From Acidobacteriaceae bacterium (GTDB lineage: Bacteria; Acidobacteriota; Terriglobia; Terriglobales; Acidobacteriaceae), in assembly GCA_003132445.1 (NCBI GenBank), contig PKXU01000073.1:31191-89840 (forward strand): a stretch of 58,650 nucleotides of DNA, written 5' to 3'. Below, one piece after another: positions 35,077 to 45,057 of the stretch. Numbering within the stretch: position 1 is the first letter of the stretch; the number at the start of each line of letters is the position of its first letter. Position numbers and translations under genes: made by a program. The notes beneath the pieces were generated by a model. It saw nothing but the letters and a program-made list of their open reading frames with translations. It ran no database searches and was not told the origin of the DNA.

Positions 35077-36882
35077 ATGTTCCGGGTAGATTCACAGGTT
35101 CTTCTTAGAATTCTGTTCGTTTCCGCAGGTCTGGTGGTCGTCGGCGGTGTTAGCGCCGTCGCTCAGGACCAGGCGGACCAGAAATCCGTTCCCGCTCAAG
35201 TCCAGCCCGCATCGGCCCAGCCGACGGCGGTGGCAGCGCAGACAGATGCTGCGCAAACCCAACCCGCCGCGCAAGCCAAGCCTGACGCCGTTGATCCGCT
35301 GAAGCGTCCTACCAACGAGAAACAGAAAAAGAAAAATGAGCGCGCTCTCAAACAAGAATTAAGCCGCCCTTATAAAAAATGGCTGGAAGAAGACGTCGTC
35401 TGGATCATCACCGACGAGGAACGCGCAGCGTTTAAGCAGTTGAGCAACGACGAGGAGCGCGATAATTTTATTGAGGCCTTCTGGCAGCGGCGCGACCCCA
35501 CGCCCGACACTGAAGAGAACGAATACAAGGAAGAGCACTACCAGCGCATCGCGTATGCGAACGAGCACTTCGCCGCAGGTATACCGGGATGGAAAACCGA
35601 TCGCGGACGAATGTACATCGTTTTCGGCAAGCCCGATGAAATCGATTCGCATCCCTCAGGTGGAACCTACGAACGCCCCATGGAAGAGGGCGGCGGCGAG
35701 ACCTCGACTTTTCCTTTTGAGGACTGGCGCTATCGTTACATCGAGGGTATCGGCCAGGAAGTTATCATGGAGTTCGTCGACACTTGCATGTGCGGCGATT
35801 ATCACATGACTCTGGACCGTTCTGAGAAAGACGCACTGCTCATGACCCCCAACGCCGGACTGACCCTTTATGAGCAGATGGGAATGGCAAATAAATCCCA
35901 ACGTTTCCAGGGAAGCGGATTAGAGCGCCTGGGCATGGGACCTGAGAGCGCTACGCTCCAGACTAAAGAGTTCGACCGCCTGGAGCAGTTCGCCAAACTG
36001 CAGGCCGCTCCTAAAGTGAAATTTGCGGATCTCGAGGAGGAAGTGAACTCCAAGATGATCCTGAATCCGATGCCGTTTGATGTGCGCACGGACTTCGTGA
36101 AAGTGACGAGTGATACCGTTCTGGTGCCGATCGCGATTCAGTTGAAGAATCGCGACATCACTTTCGTGAATAAAGACGGCATCCAACGCGGTACGGTGAA
36201 TATCTTTGCTCGCTTGACCACGCTGACCGGCAAAGTGGTCCAGACTTTTGAAGATCCCGTGCAGGTAGATGTCCCCGCTGAGCTTCTTCCCCGCACAGCC
36301 GAAAATTCCTCCATTTATACCAAGGCCGTACCGCTGCGCCCGGGATTGTACAAGCTCTATGTTGCGGTGAAAGACGTGAATGGCGACCGCAAAGGGGTTT
36401 GGAGCCGCAGCATCAAGGTTCCCGAATTTTCCGACGACAAGCTTTCCACTTCGACTCTGGTGGTTGCCGACGTGATGGAACCAGTTCCCACGAAGGACAT
36501 CGGTACTGGAATGTTCGTGATCGGAACTACCAAAGTCCGGCCACGCGTGGCGCCGGCCGACGGCAAGCCAGCCCTCTTTAAAAGGGACAAAGATCCCAAG
36601 TTGAATTTCTGGATGCAGGTCTATAATCTCGGCGTGGATGAGAAGACGCACAAGCCTTCCGCCACATTCGAGTACGACATCACTAACCTCGCAACCAACA
36701 GGCAAGTGGTTCAGAAAACAGAAACGACCGATACCATGGGAAACGTGGGCGAACAGGTAACGCTGCAGAAATCGATCGTGGCCGCCAACCTGCCGCCTGG
36801 CACGTACAAGATCGAAATCAAGGTGAACGACAACGTCTCGAAACAAACGGTGAATCCGTCGGCGCTCTTTGCCGTGGAATAA
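35077..36882 (+). CDS. GWxTD domain-containing exported protein
   Basis: The 601-residue protein has a signal peptide ending near SAVAQ, a Gln/Ala-rich linker (about 30-70), and the GWxTD domain (about residues 85-240), whose hallmark reads GWKTDRGRMYIVFGKPDEI. Beta-rich domains follow to the C-terminus. GWxTD proteins are frequent in Acidobacteriota and Bacteroidota, and their function is not established; an envelope role is likely. The ATG at 35077 has AGGAG 8 nt upstream; an ATG 12 codons earlier lacks one. The next gene overlaps or follows directly. Confidence 0.88.
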   Translation: MFRVDSQVLLRILFVSAGLVVVGGVSAVAQDQADQKSVPAQVQPASAQPTAVAAQTDAAQTQPAAQAKPDAVDPLKRPTNEKQKKKNERALKQELSRPYKKWLEEDVVWIITDEERAAFKQLSNDEERDNFIEAFWQRRDPTPDTEENEYKEEHYQRIAYANEHFAAGIPGWKTDRGRMYIVFGKPDEIDSHPSGGTYERPMEEGGGETSTFPFEDWRYRYIEGIGQEVIMEFVDTCMCGDYHMTLDRSEKDALLMTPNAGLTLYEQMGMANKSQRFQGSGLERLGMGPESATLQTKEFDRLEQFAKLQAAPKVKFADLEEEVNSKMILNPMPFDVRTDFVKVTSDTVLVPIAIQLKNRDITFVNKDGIQRGTVNIFARLTTLTGKVVQTFEDPVQVDVPAELLPRTAENSSIYTKAVPLRPGLYKLYVAVKDVNGDRKGVWSRSIKVPEFSDDKLSTSTLVVADVMEPVPTKDIGTGMFVIGTTKVRPRVAPADGKPALFKRDKDPKLNFWMQVYNLGVDEKTHKPSATFEYDITNLATNRQVVQKTETTDTMGNVGEQVTLQKSIVAANLPPGTYKIEIKVNDNVSKQTVNPSALFAVE

Positions 36883-36949
36883 TACGGCCGTGGAGTACCA
36901 CGGAAAGAACAATAACTCCCTGCGATTCTCCCCCAGGGGGTGGGGTGGA

Positions 36950-38650
36950 GTGAGACTGCATAACCTGAAATTTCGTAGCCTCGGAACTTGGACTATCCTG
37001 CTGGGATTGTCGCTTCCCGTTTGGGCTGCCGAGCAGCCGGGAGCGATCTCGGGATATGTCCGAAGTAATTCGGGCACTCCGCAGATGGGAGCGGTCGTGC
37101 AGATCCTCGGCGCGGCCAATCGCACCCTGACCGTTTTCACCGACGGAGCCGGTTTCTATACAGCTACCGGGCTACTGCCTGGTTTCTACTCCCTCAAAGT
37201 TACAGCGCCTTCTTTTCTGCCCGCATGGCGCGAAAGAGTCGGACTTCGCCCCGGCGCCAGCCTTAACGTCAACGTGACTTTGAGCACTTTATTGGGCGTC
37301 ATGCAGTTGGGCCCGATCCGTCCCGTTCAGGATGATGATGACTGGAAGTGGACTCTGCGATCAGTGGCGAACCGGCCAATTCTGCGCGTGTTGGATGACC
37401 CCATTTCCAATGGGATCGCGGACCCCGCCGAAAAGCAAAGCCACAGTTTGAGCGGCACTCTCTCGTTTCTAGCCGGTTCAGCTGTGGGCGGTTACGGCAC
37501 CGGGTCCGACATGAATACCGGCTTTACTCTGGAGCGCTCGATCTATTCCGAGGGACAACTCGCTTTCAGTGGTGAAGTAGGCTATAGCGGCAATACTGTG
37601 CCTGCCGGAGTGCTGCGCACAACTTTTTCCAATCGATTGGACGATGGTTCCGCGCCCACGCTAGGTGTCACGGTGCGCCGTTTTTCTCCGACCGATCCCA
37701 GCCTGCATAATGCCGCCTTGCAGGGGCTTTCCCTTTCTGCAGGGGACGACTTCACAGTCGCCGATGTCCTGGAATTAAAATTCGGCAGTGAGCTTCAAAC
37801 TGTCCAATTCCTTGGACATGCAAGCGCGTTTCGCCCCTACGGCTCGGCTCATCTTCAAGTCACACCCAACACTGTTCTCGAGTATGACTATGCCACGTCT
37901 CGTCCCGATCCGCGGGCAGAGAAGGGATTTGATTCTTCTCCGGCTGACCTCAGTGAATCCAATCCTCGCATCAGCTTGCTCAATTTCACTCCCAGAATCG
38001 AAAGCGCTCACCATAACGAAGTAAGCCTCTCGCGGCGTGTGGGAAAGAACAAGATTCAAGTCGCTGCCTACTCCGACCGCGTGGACGATCCTGCGCTGCT
38101 CGGTACCGGTTTGCCCGCCACTGCCGGCGGATTCCTGTTACCCGACGTTTCCTCGGGTACCTTCACTTATGGCGGCAACACTCTCGATACCAGCGGACTT
38201 AGGTTCGTGCTACAGCGCAAGTTTTCCAATGATCTGACCGGCACCATCGACTGCGCCTATGGCGGTGTTCTCAATCTGTCGCAGCCAGATGTGTCCCTTC
38301 AACAGGTTCAGCAATACTTGACAACTCAGCGCCGTCATACGGTTGCTGCGAAATTGAGCGGAACAACAGCGCACACGCATACGCGCTGGATCGCTTCTTA
38401 TCGCTGGGTGAATGGCCCAGCTCTCACCCCGGTCGACATGTATAACGCTTCGATCGGACAAAGTGATCCTTTCCTGAACATTTTTATCCGCCAGCCCATC
38501 CCCAACTTGGGCGGCCACGTAGAAGCTATCATCGACGTGCGCAATCTCCTGGCGCAAGGCTACGTTCCCGTCCTCGCTCAAGACGGTCAAACCGTCTATC
38601 TTGTCCAGACCGCACGTTCTGTTCGCGGCGGCGTTTCGTTCACCTTCTAA
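36950..38650 (+). CDS. Outer-membrane-type protein with N-terminal carboxypeptidase-regulatory-like domain
   Basis: The 566-residue protein begins with a signal peptide (TWTILLGLSLPVWAAEQ), followed by a carboxypeptidase-regulatory-like beta-sandwich (about 30-110, ISGYVRSNSGTPQMGAVVQIL...GFYSLKVTAPSF). The rest is rich in alternating polar and hydrophobic strands, and the protein ends VRGGVSFTF with a terminal Phe, the usual outer-membrane insertion signal. It is shorter than TonB-dependent receptors, with no clear plug domain. The GTG at 36950 follows a G-rich stretch and starts the signal peptide; the frame is open back to 36869. It is probably co-expressed with the GWxTD gene. Confidence 0.75.
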   Translation: MRLHNLKFRSLGTWTILLGLSLPVWAAEQPGAISGYVRSNSGTPQMGAVVQILGAANRTLTVFTDGAGFYTATGLLPGFYSLKVTAPSFLPAWRERVGLRPGASLNVNVTLSTLLGVMQLGPIRPVQDDDDWKWTLRSVANRPILRVLDDPISNGIADPAEKQSHSLSGTLSFLAGSAVGGYGTGSDMNTGFTLERSIYSEGQLAFSGEVGYSGNTVPAGVLRTTFSNRLDDGSAPTLGVTVRRFSPTDPSLHNAALQGLSLSAGDDFTVADVLELKFGSELQTVQFLGHASAFRPYGSAHLQVTPNTVLEYDYATSRPDPRAEKGFDSSPADLSESNPRISLLNFTPRIESAHHNEVSLSRRVGKNKIQVAAYSDRVDDPALLGTGLPATAGGFLLPDVSSGTFTYGGNTLDTSGLRFVLQRKFSNDLTGTIDCAYGGVLNLSQPDVSLQQVQQYLTTQRRHTVAAKLSGTTAHTHTRWIASYRWVNGPALTPVDMYNASIGQSDPFLNIFIRQPIPNLGGHVEAIIDVRNLLAQGYVPVLAQDGQTVYLVQTARSVRGGVSFTF

Positions 38651-38856
38651 GCGCGAACTGCGTCCGCCGACACAAACCTTTTGTATTGAAAGTTTTACGT
38701 GGGCGCATCGGAAAAACCGATTCTAAAATTCTCCTTCACAGCTAGTTCATACACCTTTCCATATTTCAATACAGTAAAGTCCGTATTCTCGTATCTCCTT
38801 ACCCCCGCCTCCTTCTTACAACTTATTGGAATACATATAGTTACAGAAAATTTACA
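38651..38856. other. AT-rich gap upstream of the TonB-type receptor
   Basis: About 200 nt, more AT-rich than its surroundings. It contains ATCGG-AAAAA-CCGAT (about 38706-38720), a small hairpin that could end the previous transcript. No gene is seen. The promoter of the receptor probably lies here, but no clear -10/-35 pair can be named. Confidence 0.4.
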
Positions 38857-41800
38857 TTGGCTCAAAAAGTGCCTTCTTATGTTCCTACCAGGACTTGGCT
38901 CGGGGCGATCGTCAAGCCCGAAAAATCGACTTCACATCGAGGGCGACAATGGAGAGGCATATGCGACATTGGTTTGGTCTTATTTCTTGCAGTCATGCTA
39001 ATTGCGGCCAGCGCATTCGGGCAGACGTTCCGCGGCTCGATCAACGGCACTGTGACCGATCCCACAGGAGCGGTGGTTCCCAGCGCTAGCGTCAAGGCTA
39101 CCGATAATGCGACGGGGGTGGTTCACGACGCCACCACAACAAGTGATGGCCAGTTTTCCTTTCAGGACTTGGGTCTGGGAACTTACACCATCACGGTCAG
39201 CGCAGCAGGTTTCACTCCGGTTACAGTAGAAAAAATTGAAGTAACCGCTGGCGGCGCTTACACGCTGCCGGTCAAGCTGAAGGTTGGATCCGCAGGGACC
39301 TCTGTGGAAGTCTCGGCCGCCGCTTTGTCGCTCGATACTACGACCGCGGCGCAAGACAATACTCTTACCACCGAGGCAGTGGAAGACGTTCCCATGAACG
39401 GGCGTGACTTCACCCAATTTGCGGCAGTCCAACCCGGCTACGGTGGATACTCCGTAGGCGGCTTCGGTTCACTCAATGGCACTCGCGCCAACCAGATGAA
39501 CTGGCAGATCGACGGCGTCGACAACAATGACTTCTGGCACAACATTCCTGCGGTAAACCAGGGCGGTGTGTCCGGCATTGCGGGCGTGATCATGCCGCTC
39601 GATGCCATCGATGAGTTTGGAGCCCAAACTCAATCCACCGCCGAAGGCGGACGCAACGCCGGCGGCATCGTGAACGTGGTACTGAAGTCAGGCAGCAACG
39701 ACATTCATGGCAGCGTGTATTATTTCAACCGCAACACTGCATTCGGCGCGGCCTCGCCTTTCTTCAATCCCAGCACGCTCCCGGCCGACGTCTCTCATGC
39801 CAAGCCTCCCCTGCGCAATGAGAATTATGGTTTCTCGCTCGGTGGCCCGATTTTTAAGGACAAGACATTCTGGTTCGTTACGTTCGAGAGGCAAAAATAT
39901 ACCATCGGCCTCTCCGGGCTCAATACCGAGCCTTCTCAGGCCTATCAGAATGACGCGCTTGCCTTGCTCGCCGCGAACGGCATCCCAGAGAGCCCGATCT
40001 CGCAGCAGATGGCGGCGAACTTCTGGCCCAGCTACATCAACAATCTGCCCGCGCAGCCGGATAACTATTTTGCTACTAATCCTTCCATTGGGTACAGCTA
40101 CAACGGCGTAATCAAACTCGACCACAACTTCAATGACAAGGAACATCTTTCTGCCCGATGGTTTGGCGGACAAGGTGACCAGATTGCGCCGCTCGGCGGA
40201 AGCGCGGCTTTGGCGACGGCAAGTTCGAACTTGTCGTACTACTTCGAGAAGGCGCCGATCCACGTTTACAACTACGCCATTACGCTGAATTCTGTTCTTA
40301 CACCGCGCATGACAAACCAGCTTCTGTTTGGAGTGAACTATTTCAATCAGGTGTTCAACGACGCCAACCACAGTTTCAACACAGCGTCCTACGGTCTCGA
40401 TCTCAGCCCGGATGCGCTGATCAATGGCCAGCCGATTCTGGGCGCTCCAAATATTGTCATCAACGGTTTCGAGCAGGTCGGAATCACGGCTCCTGAAGGC
40501 CGGAACGACATCACCGGAATGCTGGCCGACATAGTTTCTTACAACATCGGCAAGCATCAGTTCCGCTTTGGCGGCGAGTTCCGCCAGGGCCATGTGGACG
40601 AATTTTACTTCCGCAAGTCGCTGGGTAAGTTCGTGTTTGACGGCTCGCAAGGACCGTGGGCGACGTATTGCACCGCGAATCCAACTGCCACGGGCTGCAC
40701 GAACGCTTTGGGCGCTGTCGATCCCAACATCTTCGCTCTCGCGGATTTCCTGGCGGGCGATATTCAGTCCGGAGGCATTGCGGTCGGCGATGCGGAACGA
40801 AAAATCGTAGTCAATGGCATCGATTTCTTCGGCCAGGACGCGTGGCAGGTCACCCGCAGATTCAACCTCAACTGGGGTCTGCGGTGGGACTACTTCGGTC
40901 CGCTGCATAACGGAACCAAGGACCTTGCAGTATTCGACGCCAATGCGGGTGAAATCAAGATCCAGGGTAATGGCATCAGCAGCATCTTTCCCCCGGACAA
41001 AAACAACTTTGCCCCACGCCTCGGCTTCGCTTATCAACCCACCAGCCACGAAGATTTGGTGGTGCGCGGCGGTATCGGAGTTTTCTACGATCAGATCAAC
41101 ATGAATCCGTTCCTCGATTTCCGTCCCCCTAATAACGCCGACGGACTCGAGGACAATCCAGCCGGTCCGCATCCGGTTTCCACCTACAGCTTGACCAACA
41201 CGCAATGGCAGCCGGGCGTGGCTTTGTTTCCTGGCGTTTCGACCTGCATCACCGGTAACGTCGCTACCGATCCGAACTGCGGCACTTCCGTCTACGACGT
41301 CTTTTCGGTCAGCCAGAATTTCCGCACGCCGTACTTTTTCAACTACAACCTGAACGTCCAGAAGAGCTTCGGGAACGGTATGGCTGTGTGGCAGGTGGGC
41401 TATGTGGGCAGCGAAGGCCGCAAGCTCTCGATTATGCTGGACATCAATCAATTCGGCCAGCTTTCAACGCAATACCCGAACTTTGGAGGAGTTAATCAGC
41501 TCAACAGCATCGGCACCTCCAACTACAATTCGTTGCAGAGCACGTTGCGGCTGCGGGCCTGGCACGGGCTGACTACAACGCTTGCTTATACATGGGCGCA
41601 CGAACTGGATGAGGTTTCAGCTTATCGAGGCGCTCTGCCGTATGACAGCACCAATCTGAAAGCCGAGTACGGCAACGGCGACTTCGATACCCGGCAGAAT
41701 CTCTCGGCGACTCTTACCTGGGACATTCCTGGATCCGAGCACGGCCCGAAGTGGCTGTCGCACGGATGGTCGATCAACAGTCTAATGACCTTCCACGGCG

Positions 41801-42258
41801 GCCAGCCGCTGGATGAAGTCCGCACCGGATATGACATTATCGGCGACCCATTTGCCGGTGTGTCGCACAGCTTCGTGAAGACTGCGGCGTTCACCGGAGT
41901 GCAATGGATCAACCCGGCTGCGTTCTGTCTGCCTGTAGCGGACGGCGGCGCACCCGGTTCCTGCTCCGGACCGAACGTCTTCGGCGGCGACCTGCGTCGC
42001 AACCAGATTTACGGTCCCGGTTTCGCCGATGTCGATATGTCCGTGTTCAAGAACATTCCGATCACTGAGCGCTTCCACGCCCAGTTCCGCGCGGAGCTCT
42101 TCAACGTCTTCAATCGCATCAATCTCGCTTCCGGCGTCGGCGCCACCAGTCCCGGCAGTGGCGCTATTACCGATACCATTGGCGACTTCAATGGAGCCCC
42201 TGGGATCGGCCCCGGCGAAGCGTTCAACATGCAGTTAGGTTTGAAGATACTTTTCTAA
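38857..42258 (+). CDS. TonB-dependent receptor-like outer-membrane protein with carboxypeptidase-regulatory domain
   Basis: The 1133-residue protein has a hydrophobic export signal (LVLFLAVMLIAASAFGQ, about residues 40-56), a carboxypeptidase-regulatory-like domain (about 57-140), a plug-like region (VEDVPMNGRDF, and NQMNWQIDGVDNNDFWHN) and a large beta-barrel ending in MQLGLKILF. This is the Oar-like receptor type abundant in Acidobacteriota, often tied to uptake of plant-derived or complex substrates. The substrate is unknown. The true start is uncertain: a TTG at 38857 gives a long basic leader before the signal, and no good ribosome-binding site is seen. Confidence 0.9.
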   Translation: MAQKVPSYVPTRTWLGAIVKPEKSTSHRGRQWRGICDIGLVLFLAVMLIAASAFGQTFRGSINGTVTDPTGAVVPSASVKATDNATGVVHDATTTSDGQFSFQDLGLGTYTITVSAAGFTPVTVEKIEVTAGGAYTLPVKLKVGSAGTSVEVSAAALSLDTTTAAQDNTLTTEAVEDVPMNGRDFTQFAAVQPGYGGYSVGGFGSLNGTRANQMNWQIDGVDNNDFWHNIPAVNQGGVSGIAGVIMPLDAIDEFGAQTQSTAEGGRNAGGIVNVVLKSGSNDIHGSVYYFNRNTAFGAASPFFNPSTLPADVSHAKPPLRNENYGFSLGGPIFKDKTFWFVTFERQKYTIGLSGLNTEPSQAYQNDALALLAANGIPESPISQQMAANFWPSYINNLPAQPDNYFATNPSIGYSYNGVIKLDHNFNDKEHLSARWFGGQGDQIAPLGGSAALATASSNLSYYFEKAPIHVYNYAITLNSVLTPRMTNQLLFGVNYFNQVFNDANHSFNTASYGLDLSPDALINGQPILGAPNIVINGFEQVGITAPEGRNDITGMLADIVSYNIGKHQFRFGGEFRQGHVDEFYFRKSLGKFVFDGSQGPWATYCTANPTATGCTNALGAVDPNIFALADFLAGDIQSGGIAVGDAERKIVVNGIDFFGQDAWQVTRRFNLNWGLRWDYFGPLHNGTKDLAVFDANAGEIKIQGNGISSIFPPDKNNFAPRLGFAYQPTSHEDLVVRGGIGVFYDQINMNPFLDFRPPNNADGLEDNPAGPHPVSTYSLTNTQWQPGVALFPGVSTCITGNVATDPNCGTSVYDVFSVSQNFRTPYFFNYNLNVQKSFGNGMAVWQVGYVGSEGRKLSIMLDINQFGQLSTQYPNFGGVNQLNSIGTSNYNSLQSTLRLRAWHGLTTTLAYTWAHELDEVSAYRGALPYDSTNLKAEYGNGDFDTRQNLSATLTWDIPGSEHGPKWLSHGWSINSLMTFHGGQPLDEVRTGYDIIGDPFAGVSHSFVKTAAFTGVQWINPAAFCLPVADGGAPGSCSGPNVFGGDLRRNQIYGPGFADVDMSVFKNIPITERFHAQFRAELFNVFNRINLASGVGATSPGSGAITDTIGDFNGAPGIGPGEAFNMQLGLKILF

Positions 42259-42276
42259 CCTGACGTACGGTGATTT

Positions 42277-42308
42277 GCCCCTGCCGCGCCACGGCAGAGG
42301 CTTTTTTT
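42277..42308 (+). terminator. Rho-independent terminator after the TonB-type receptor
   Basis: GCCCCTGCCG, loop CGCCA, CGGCAGAGGC followed by seven T. It lies 18 nt after the receptor stop codon and closes that transcription unit. Confidence 0.85.
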
Positions 42309-42449
42309 CGTCGATAGCGCCGGGTCGGGCGTCACAAGGCCAGCCCTCGTCATCCGTCCAACGTCTTTCGTCACCTCGCTGCCTAGTTACGCCGATGTTA
42401 CCCTCTGTTTGTAAGCGCACCTCATAAAGCTTTGTTTCGGAGATCTAGC

Positions 42450-43931
42450 ATGCGCAACCCGTCTGGAATGAGTAGTCATTTCATGAGAATTAGCGCCGTC
42501 TTAATTTTCGGTGTCTATGTATCCGCTCCGCTTTATGCGCATCACCTCAAAAAGGGCGCAACGACCAGCCTGCCTGTAACTACTCAATCCTCCCAGGCGC
42601 GCGAACTCTACGCGAAGGGAATGATTGATTACGAGAATCTTTATCTGGAGCGCTGCAATGACGATTGGCGCGCGGCCGTCAAAGAAGATCCCACTCTCGC
42701 CGTCGCCTGGGCTTGGATCGCTTTCAACAGTTCCAATCCTGTGGAAGTAAGCCACGCGCGCGCCAAGGCCAAAGAATTCGCGCCGAAGGCAACGCCGGGC
42801 GAACAGCTAATGGTTGCCTGGATTTCCAAAGTGCAAGAAGGAGATTTTCTCGGCGGCATCTCTGCCATGAATGACATGCTGGAGATGTATCCCCACGATA
42901 AGCACCTGTTTTATCTTGCTGGCAACTGGCTAATGGGAGAAAACGGACCGGACCAAGCCCAGCGCATGATGGAGAAAGCTCTGGCCATCGACAAAAATTT
43001 CCCACCTGCTCTGAACGATCTTGCCTATGCCGAGGCTCGCAACCGGAGATTTGTTACGGCGTTTGCGGCTATGGATCGCTATGTGGCTCTGCTTCCCAAG
43101 GAACCGAATCCGCAAGATTCCTACGGGGAACTGCTGCGCATGGCGGGCAACTTCGAGGGATCCCTTGCGCACTATCGCGCTGCGCTCAAGATCGATCCGG
43201 ATTTCGTGACCTCGCAGGTCGGTCTGGGCGACACTTACGCTCTCATGGGCAATCAGGCGCAGGCCCGTATTGAATATGACAAGGCCATCCGCTTCGCTCA
43301 CAATGAAGCCGACCGCCTGACTTACAGCATGCAGAAGGCGATGACTTATGTGCGCGAGGGAAGAATCGCGGAAGCTGACAGGGAATATCTGGTGATCGCG
43401 GCAACCGCCCGCGCCAAGGAACAAGGCTTACAGGAATCGCAGGCCCTCCGTCAATTGGCGGAGTATCAGAAGGACGACACCGTCGCGTTAAGAAATCTGC
43501 AGGCAGCCGAAGACGCGCTCCATCGTCACTCGGTCATTTCTCCTTCCGATCGCGATGAAGAGATGTCGCGCATCCTGCGCAATCGCGTTGTGCGGGCCGC
43601 CAGCGCTGGCAACCATGCTCTCGCCGACGGGTCGCTGCAACAACTCGAATCTCTGGCCAACAGCAGCCGCAACCGCGTGATTCAGAGTTCTTATCAGGGC
43701 GCTGCCGGCGCGTTGCTTATGAGCCAGAAGAAGTATCAGGACGCGATCGCACCCCTCGAAGAGGATCAAGACGATCCCTTCAGCATGGAATTGCTGGTGC
43801 AGGCCTACTATCAGACCTCCGCAACCGATAAGCTCCACGAGGTGGAAGCCAAGCTACGCGGAACCAACGTGCCTACCATAGAGCAGGCTCTTGTAGTCCC
43901 CGCGGTTCGCAGCAAGCGGCCTATTATCTAG
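42450..43931 (+). CDS. Exported tetratricopeptide-repeat protein
   Basis: The 493-residue protein has a signal peptide ending near PLYAHH, then helical TPR-like repeats through most of its length, clearest around YGELLRMAGNFEGSLAHYRAALKIDPDF and the next unit. TPR arrays bind partner proteins or peptides; no enzyme motif is seen. The ATG at 42450 follows GGAG by 8 nt; a TTG at 42432 is also in frame. It stands alone after a terminator. Confidence 0.78.
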   Translation: MRNPSGMSSHFMRISAVLIFGVYVSAPLYAHHLKKGATTSLPVTTQSSQARELYAKGMIDYENLYLERCNDDWRAAVKEDPTLAVAWAWIAFNSSNPVEVSHARAKAKEFAPKATPGEQLMVAWISKVQEGDFLGGISAMNDMLEMYPHDKHLFYLAGNWLMGENGPDQAQRMMEKALAIDKNFPPALNDLAYAEARNRRFVTAFAAMDRYVALLPKEPNPQDSYGELLRMAGNFEGSLAHYRAALKIDPDFVTSQVGLGDTYALMGNQAQARIEYDKAIRFAHNEADRLTYSMQKAMTYVREGRIAEADREYLVIAATARAKEQGLQESQALRQLAEYQKDDTVALRNLQAAEDALHRHSVISPSDRDEEMSRILRNRVVRAASAGNHALADGSLQQLESLANSSRNRVIQSSYQGAAGALLMSQKKYQDAIAPLEEDQDDPFSMELLVQAYYQTSATDKLHEVEAKLRGTNVPTIEQALVVPAVRSKRPII

Positions 43932-44106
43932 AAGCTAGCTGCAAACAGGTTCGGGCGGGTAGGGAAGGGTACGGCGTCCGTCCGCCCACCAAATCGCGAA
44001 CGAACCGAGATTTCGACCATATCGGAACTTTCCTTTCTCGACGCCTGCCGGAACGTCTCGTCCAATTTCCCGCCTTGGTGTAGAGTAGTTGGGCAGTTCG
44101 CCAGCC

Positions 44107-44427
44107 ATGAAGATCGATACAGAGCGCCGCGCCGGTACTAGAATTCCTTCGCGCGTTCCCGCGCGGGTGCGAACACCGCAGGGCGCCGATCAGACCGCCC
44201 AGACCCGCGATGTCAGCGCCAACGGAGTTTTTCTTTATACGACTTCGCGCATGGAAAAGGGTTCGGACGTAGAACTGGTTTTGATTCTTCCGCCGGAACT
44301 CACTGCGGGCGAGAAATGCTGGGTCTGCTGTCAGGCTACAATCGTTCGAGTCGAGGAAGAGGGTTCAGCGTTTGGCGTGGCCGCCCGGATCCGACGCATG
44401 GATCTTCTGCCCGAAGCCGCGGTCTGA
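44107..44427 (+). CDS. Stand-alone PilZ domain protein, second copy
   Basis: The 106-residue protein has the c-di-GMP motifs RIPSR (RxxxR) and DVSANG (D/NxSxxG). It resembles the PilZ protein at 2529 in length, in the LPPELT/LPPEIT segment and in the TIVRVEEE region, so the two are probably paralogues. The ATG at 44107 was chosen; a TTG six codons earlier is possible. Confidence 0.85.
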   Translation: MKIDTERRAGTRIPSRVPARVRTPQGADQTAQTRDVSANGVFLYTTSRMEKGSDVELVLILPPELTAGEKCWVCCQATIVRVEEEGSAFGVAARIRRMDLLPEAAV

Positions 44428-44622
44428 TCGAATTCCGCGCCATTTCAGGGCACTTTCCCGAAAAAATTCCCGTTCTTGCCTCGTCGAGTGGAATGCACAT
44501 TCACGATTGGATTAATATATTCGAAAATCTTAGGAAAAGGCTTCCCATTGCAGTGCGCTCCTGCAATAATGGCGGCCCTAGAATTGCTCTGGCCAATTTA
44601 AGCTTCCGAGGTGGGCCCAGGT

Positions 44623-44967
44623 ATGTTAATTGAAAAACTGGCGGCCGGTGTGGTGCAGGTACAGACACCCATTGGTCCGCGTTACGTGATGCCATCCTTT
44701 CTTCAGCGGCTATACTTGATATGGATGTTCCGCAATTTTCCCATTCTCCCTCACGCCGTGCTCAATCTGCGGCAGCAAAGGATGATCAATCGCATGTGCA
44801 GCGAACAACGTTTTGCTTCGATGGCATATGCTGATGGCATGGATGAGGCGCCGGTCATCGGCACGGTCGAGCGCCGTCCGCCGATCGGAGCCGATCAGTT
44901 GTCCATGCGGCGGCCCGTGACCAGCGAGTCGAGAAATCTGACAGCGGAAGCACGCCAGCGTTTGTAA
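44623..44967 (+). CDS. Conserved-looking hypothetical protein, 114 residues
   Basis: I do not recognise a family. The N-terminal half looks structured (IGPRYVMPSFLQRLYLIWMF, then NFPILPHAVLNLRQQRMINRMC), with aromatic and basic residues like a small membrane-associated or nucleic-acid-binding protein. The C-terminal half is polar. The ATG at 44623 follows AGGTGGG by about 8 nt. It lies 196 nt after the PilZ gene in the same direction. Confidence 0.55.
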   Translation: MLIEKLAAGVVQVQTPIGPRYVMPSFLQRLYLIWMFRNFPILPHAVLNLRQQRMINRMCSEQRFASMAYADGMDEAPVIGTVERRPPIGADQLSMRRPVTSESRNLTAEARQRL

Positions 44968-45057
44968 CGTCAGTAAGTCCAAAGAATTTCTTCGTGTGGT
45001 CTCAGAAATCGGTGTGCGGTTTTCCTCGCTGCGACGCTCCATCTCGCCTGCAGGGCG

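Noticed and set aside
39688-41451. Very long open frame (587 codons) antisense to the TonB-type receptor
   Set aside because: It is the mirror of a strongly coding gene in GC-rich DNA. The receptor has clear domains and the antisense product has none.
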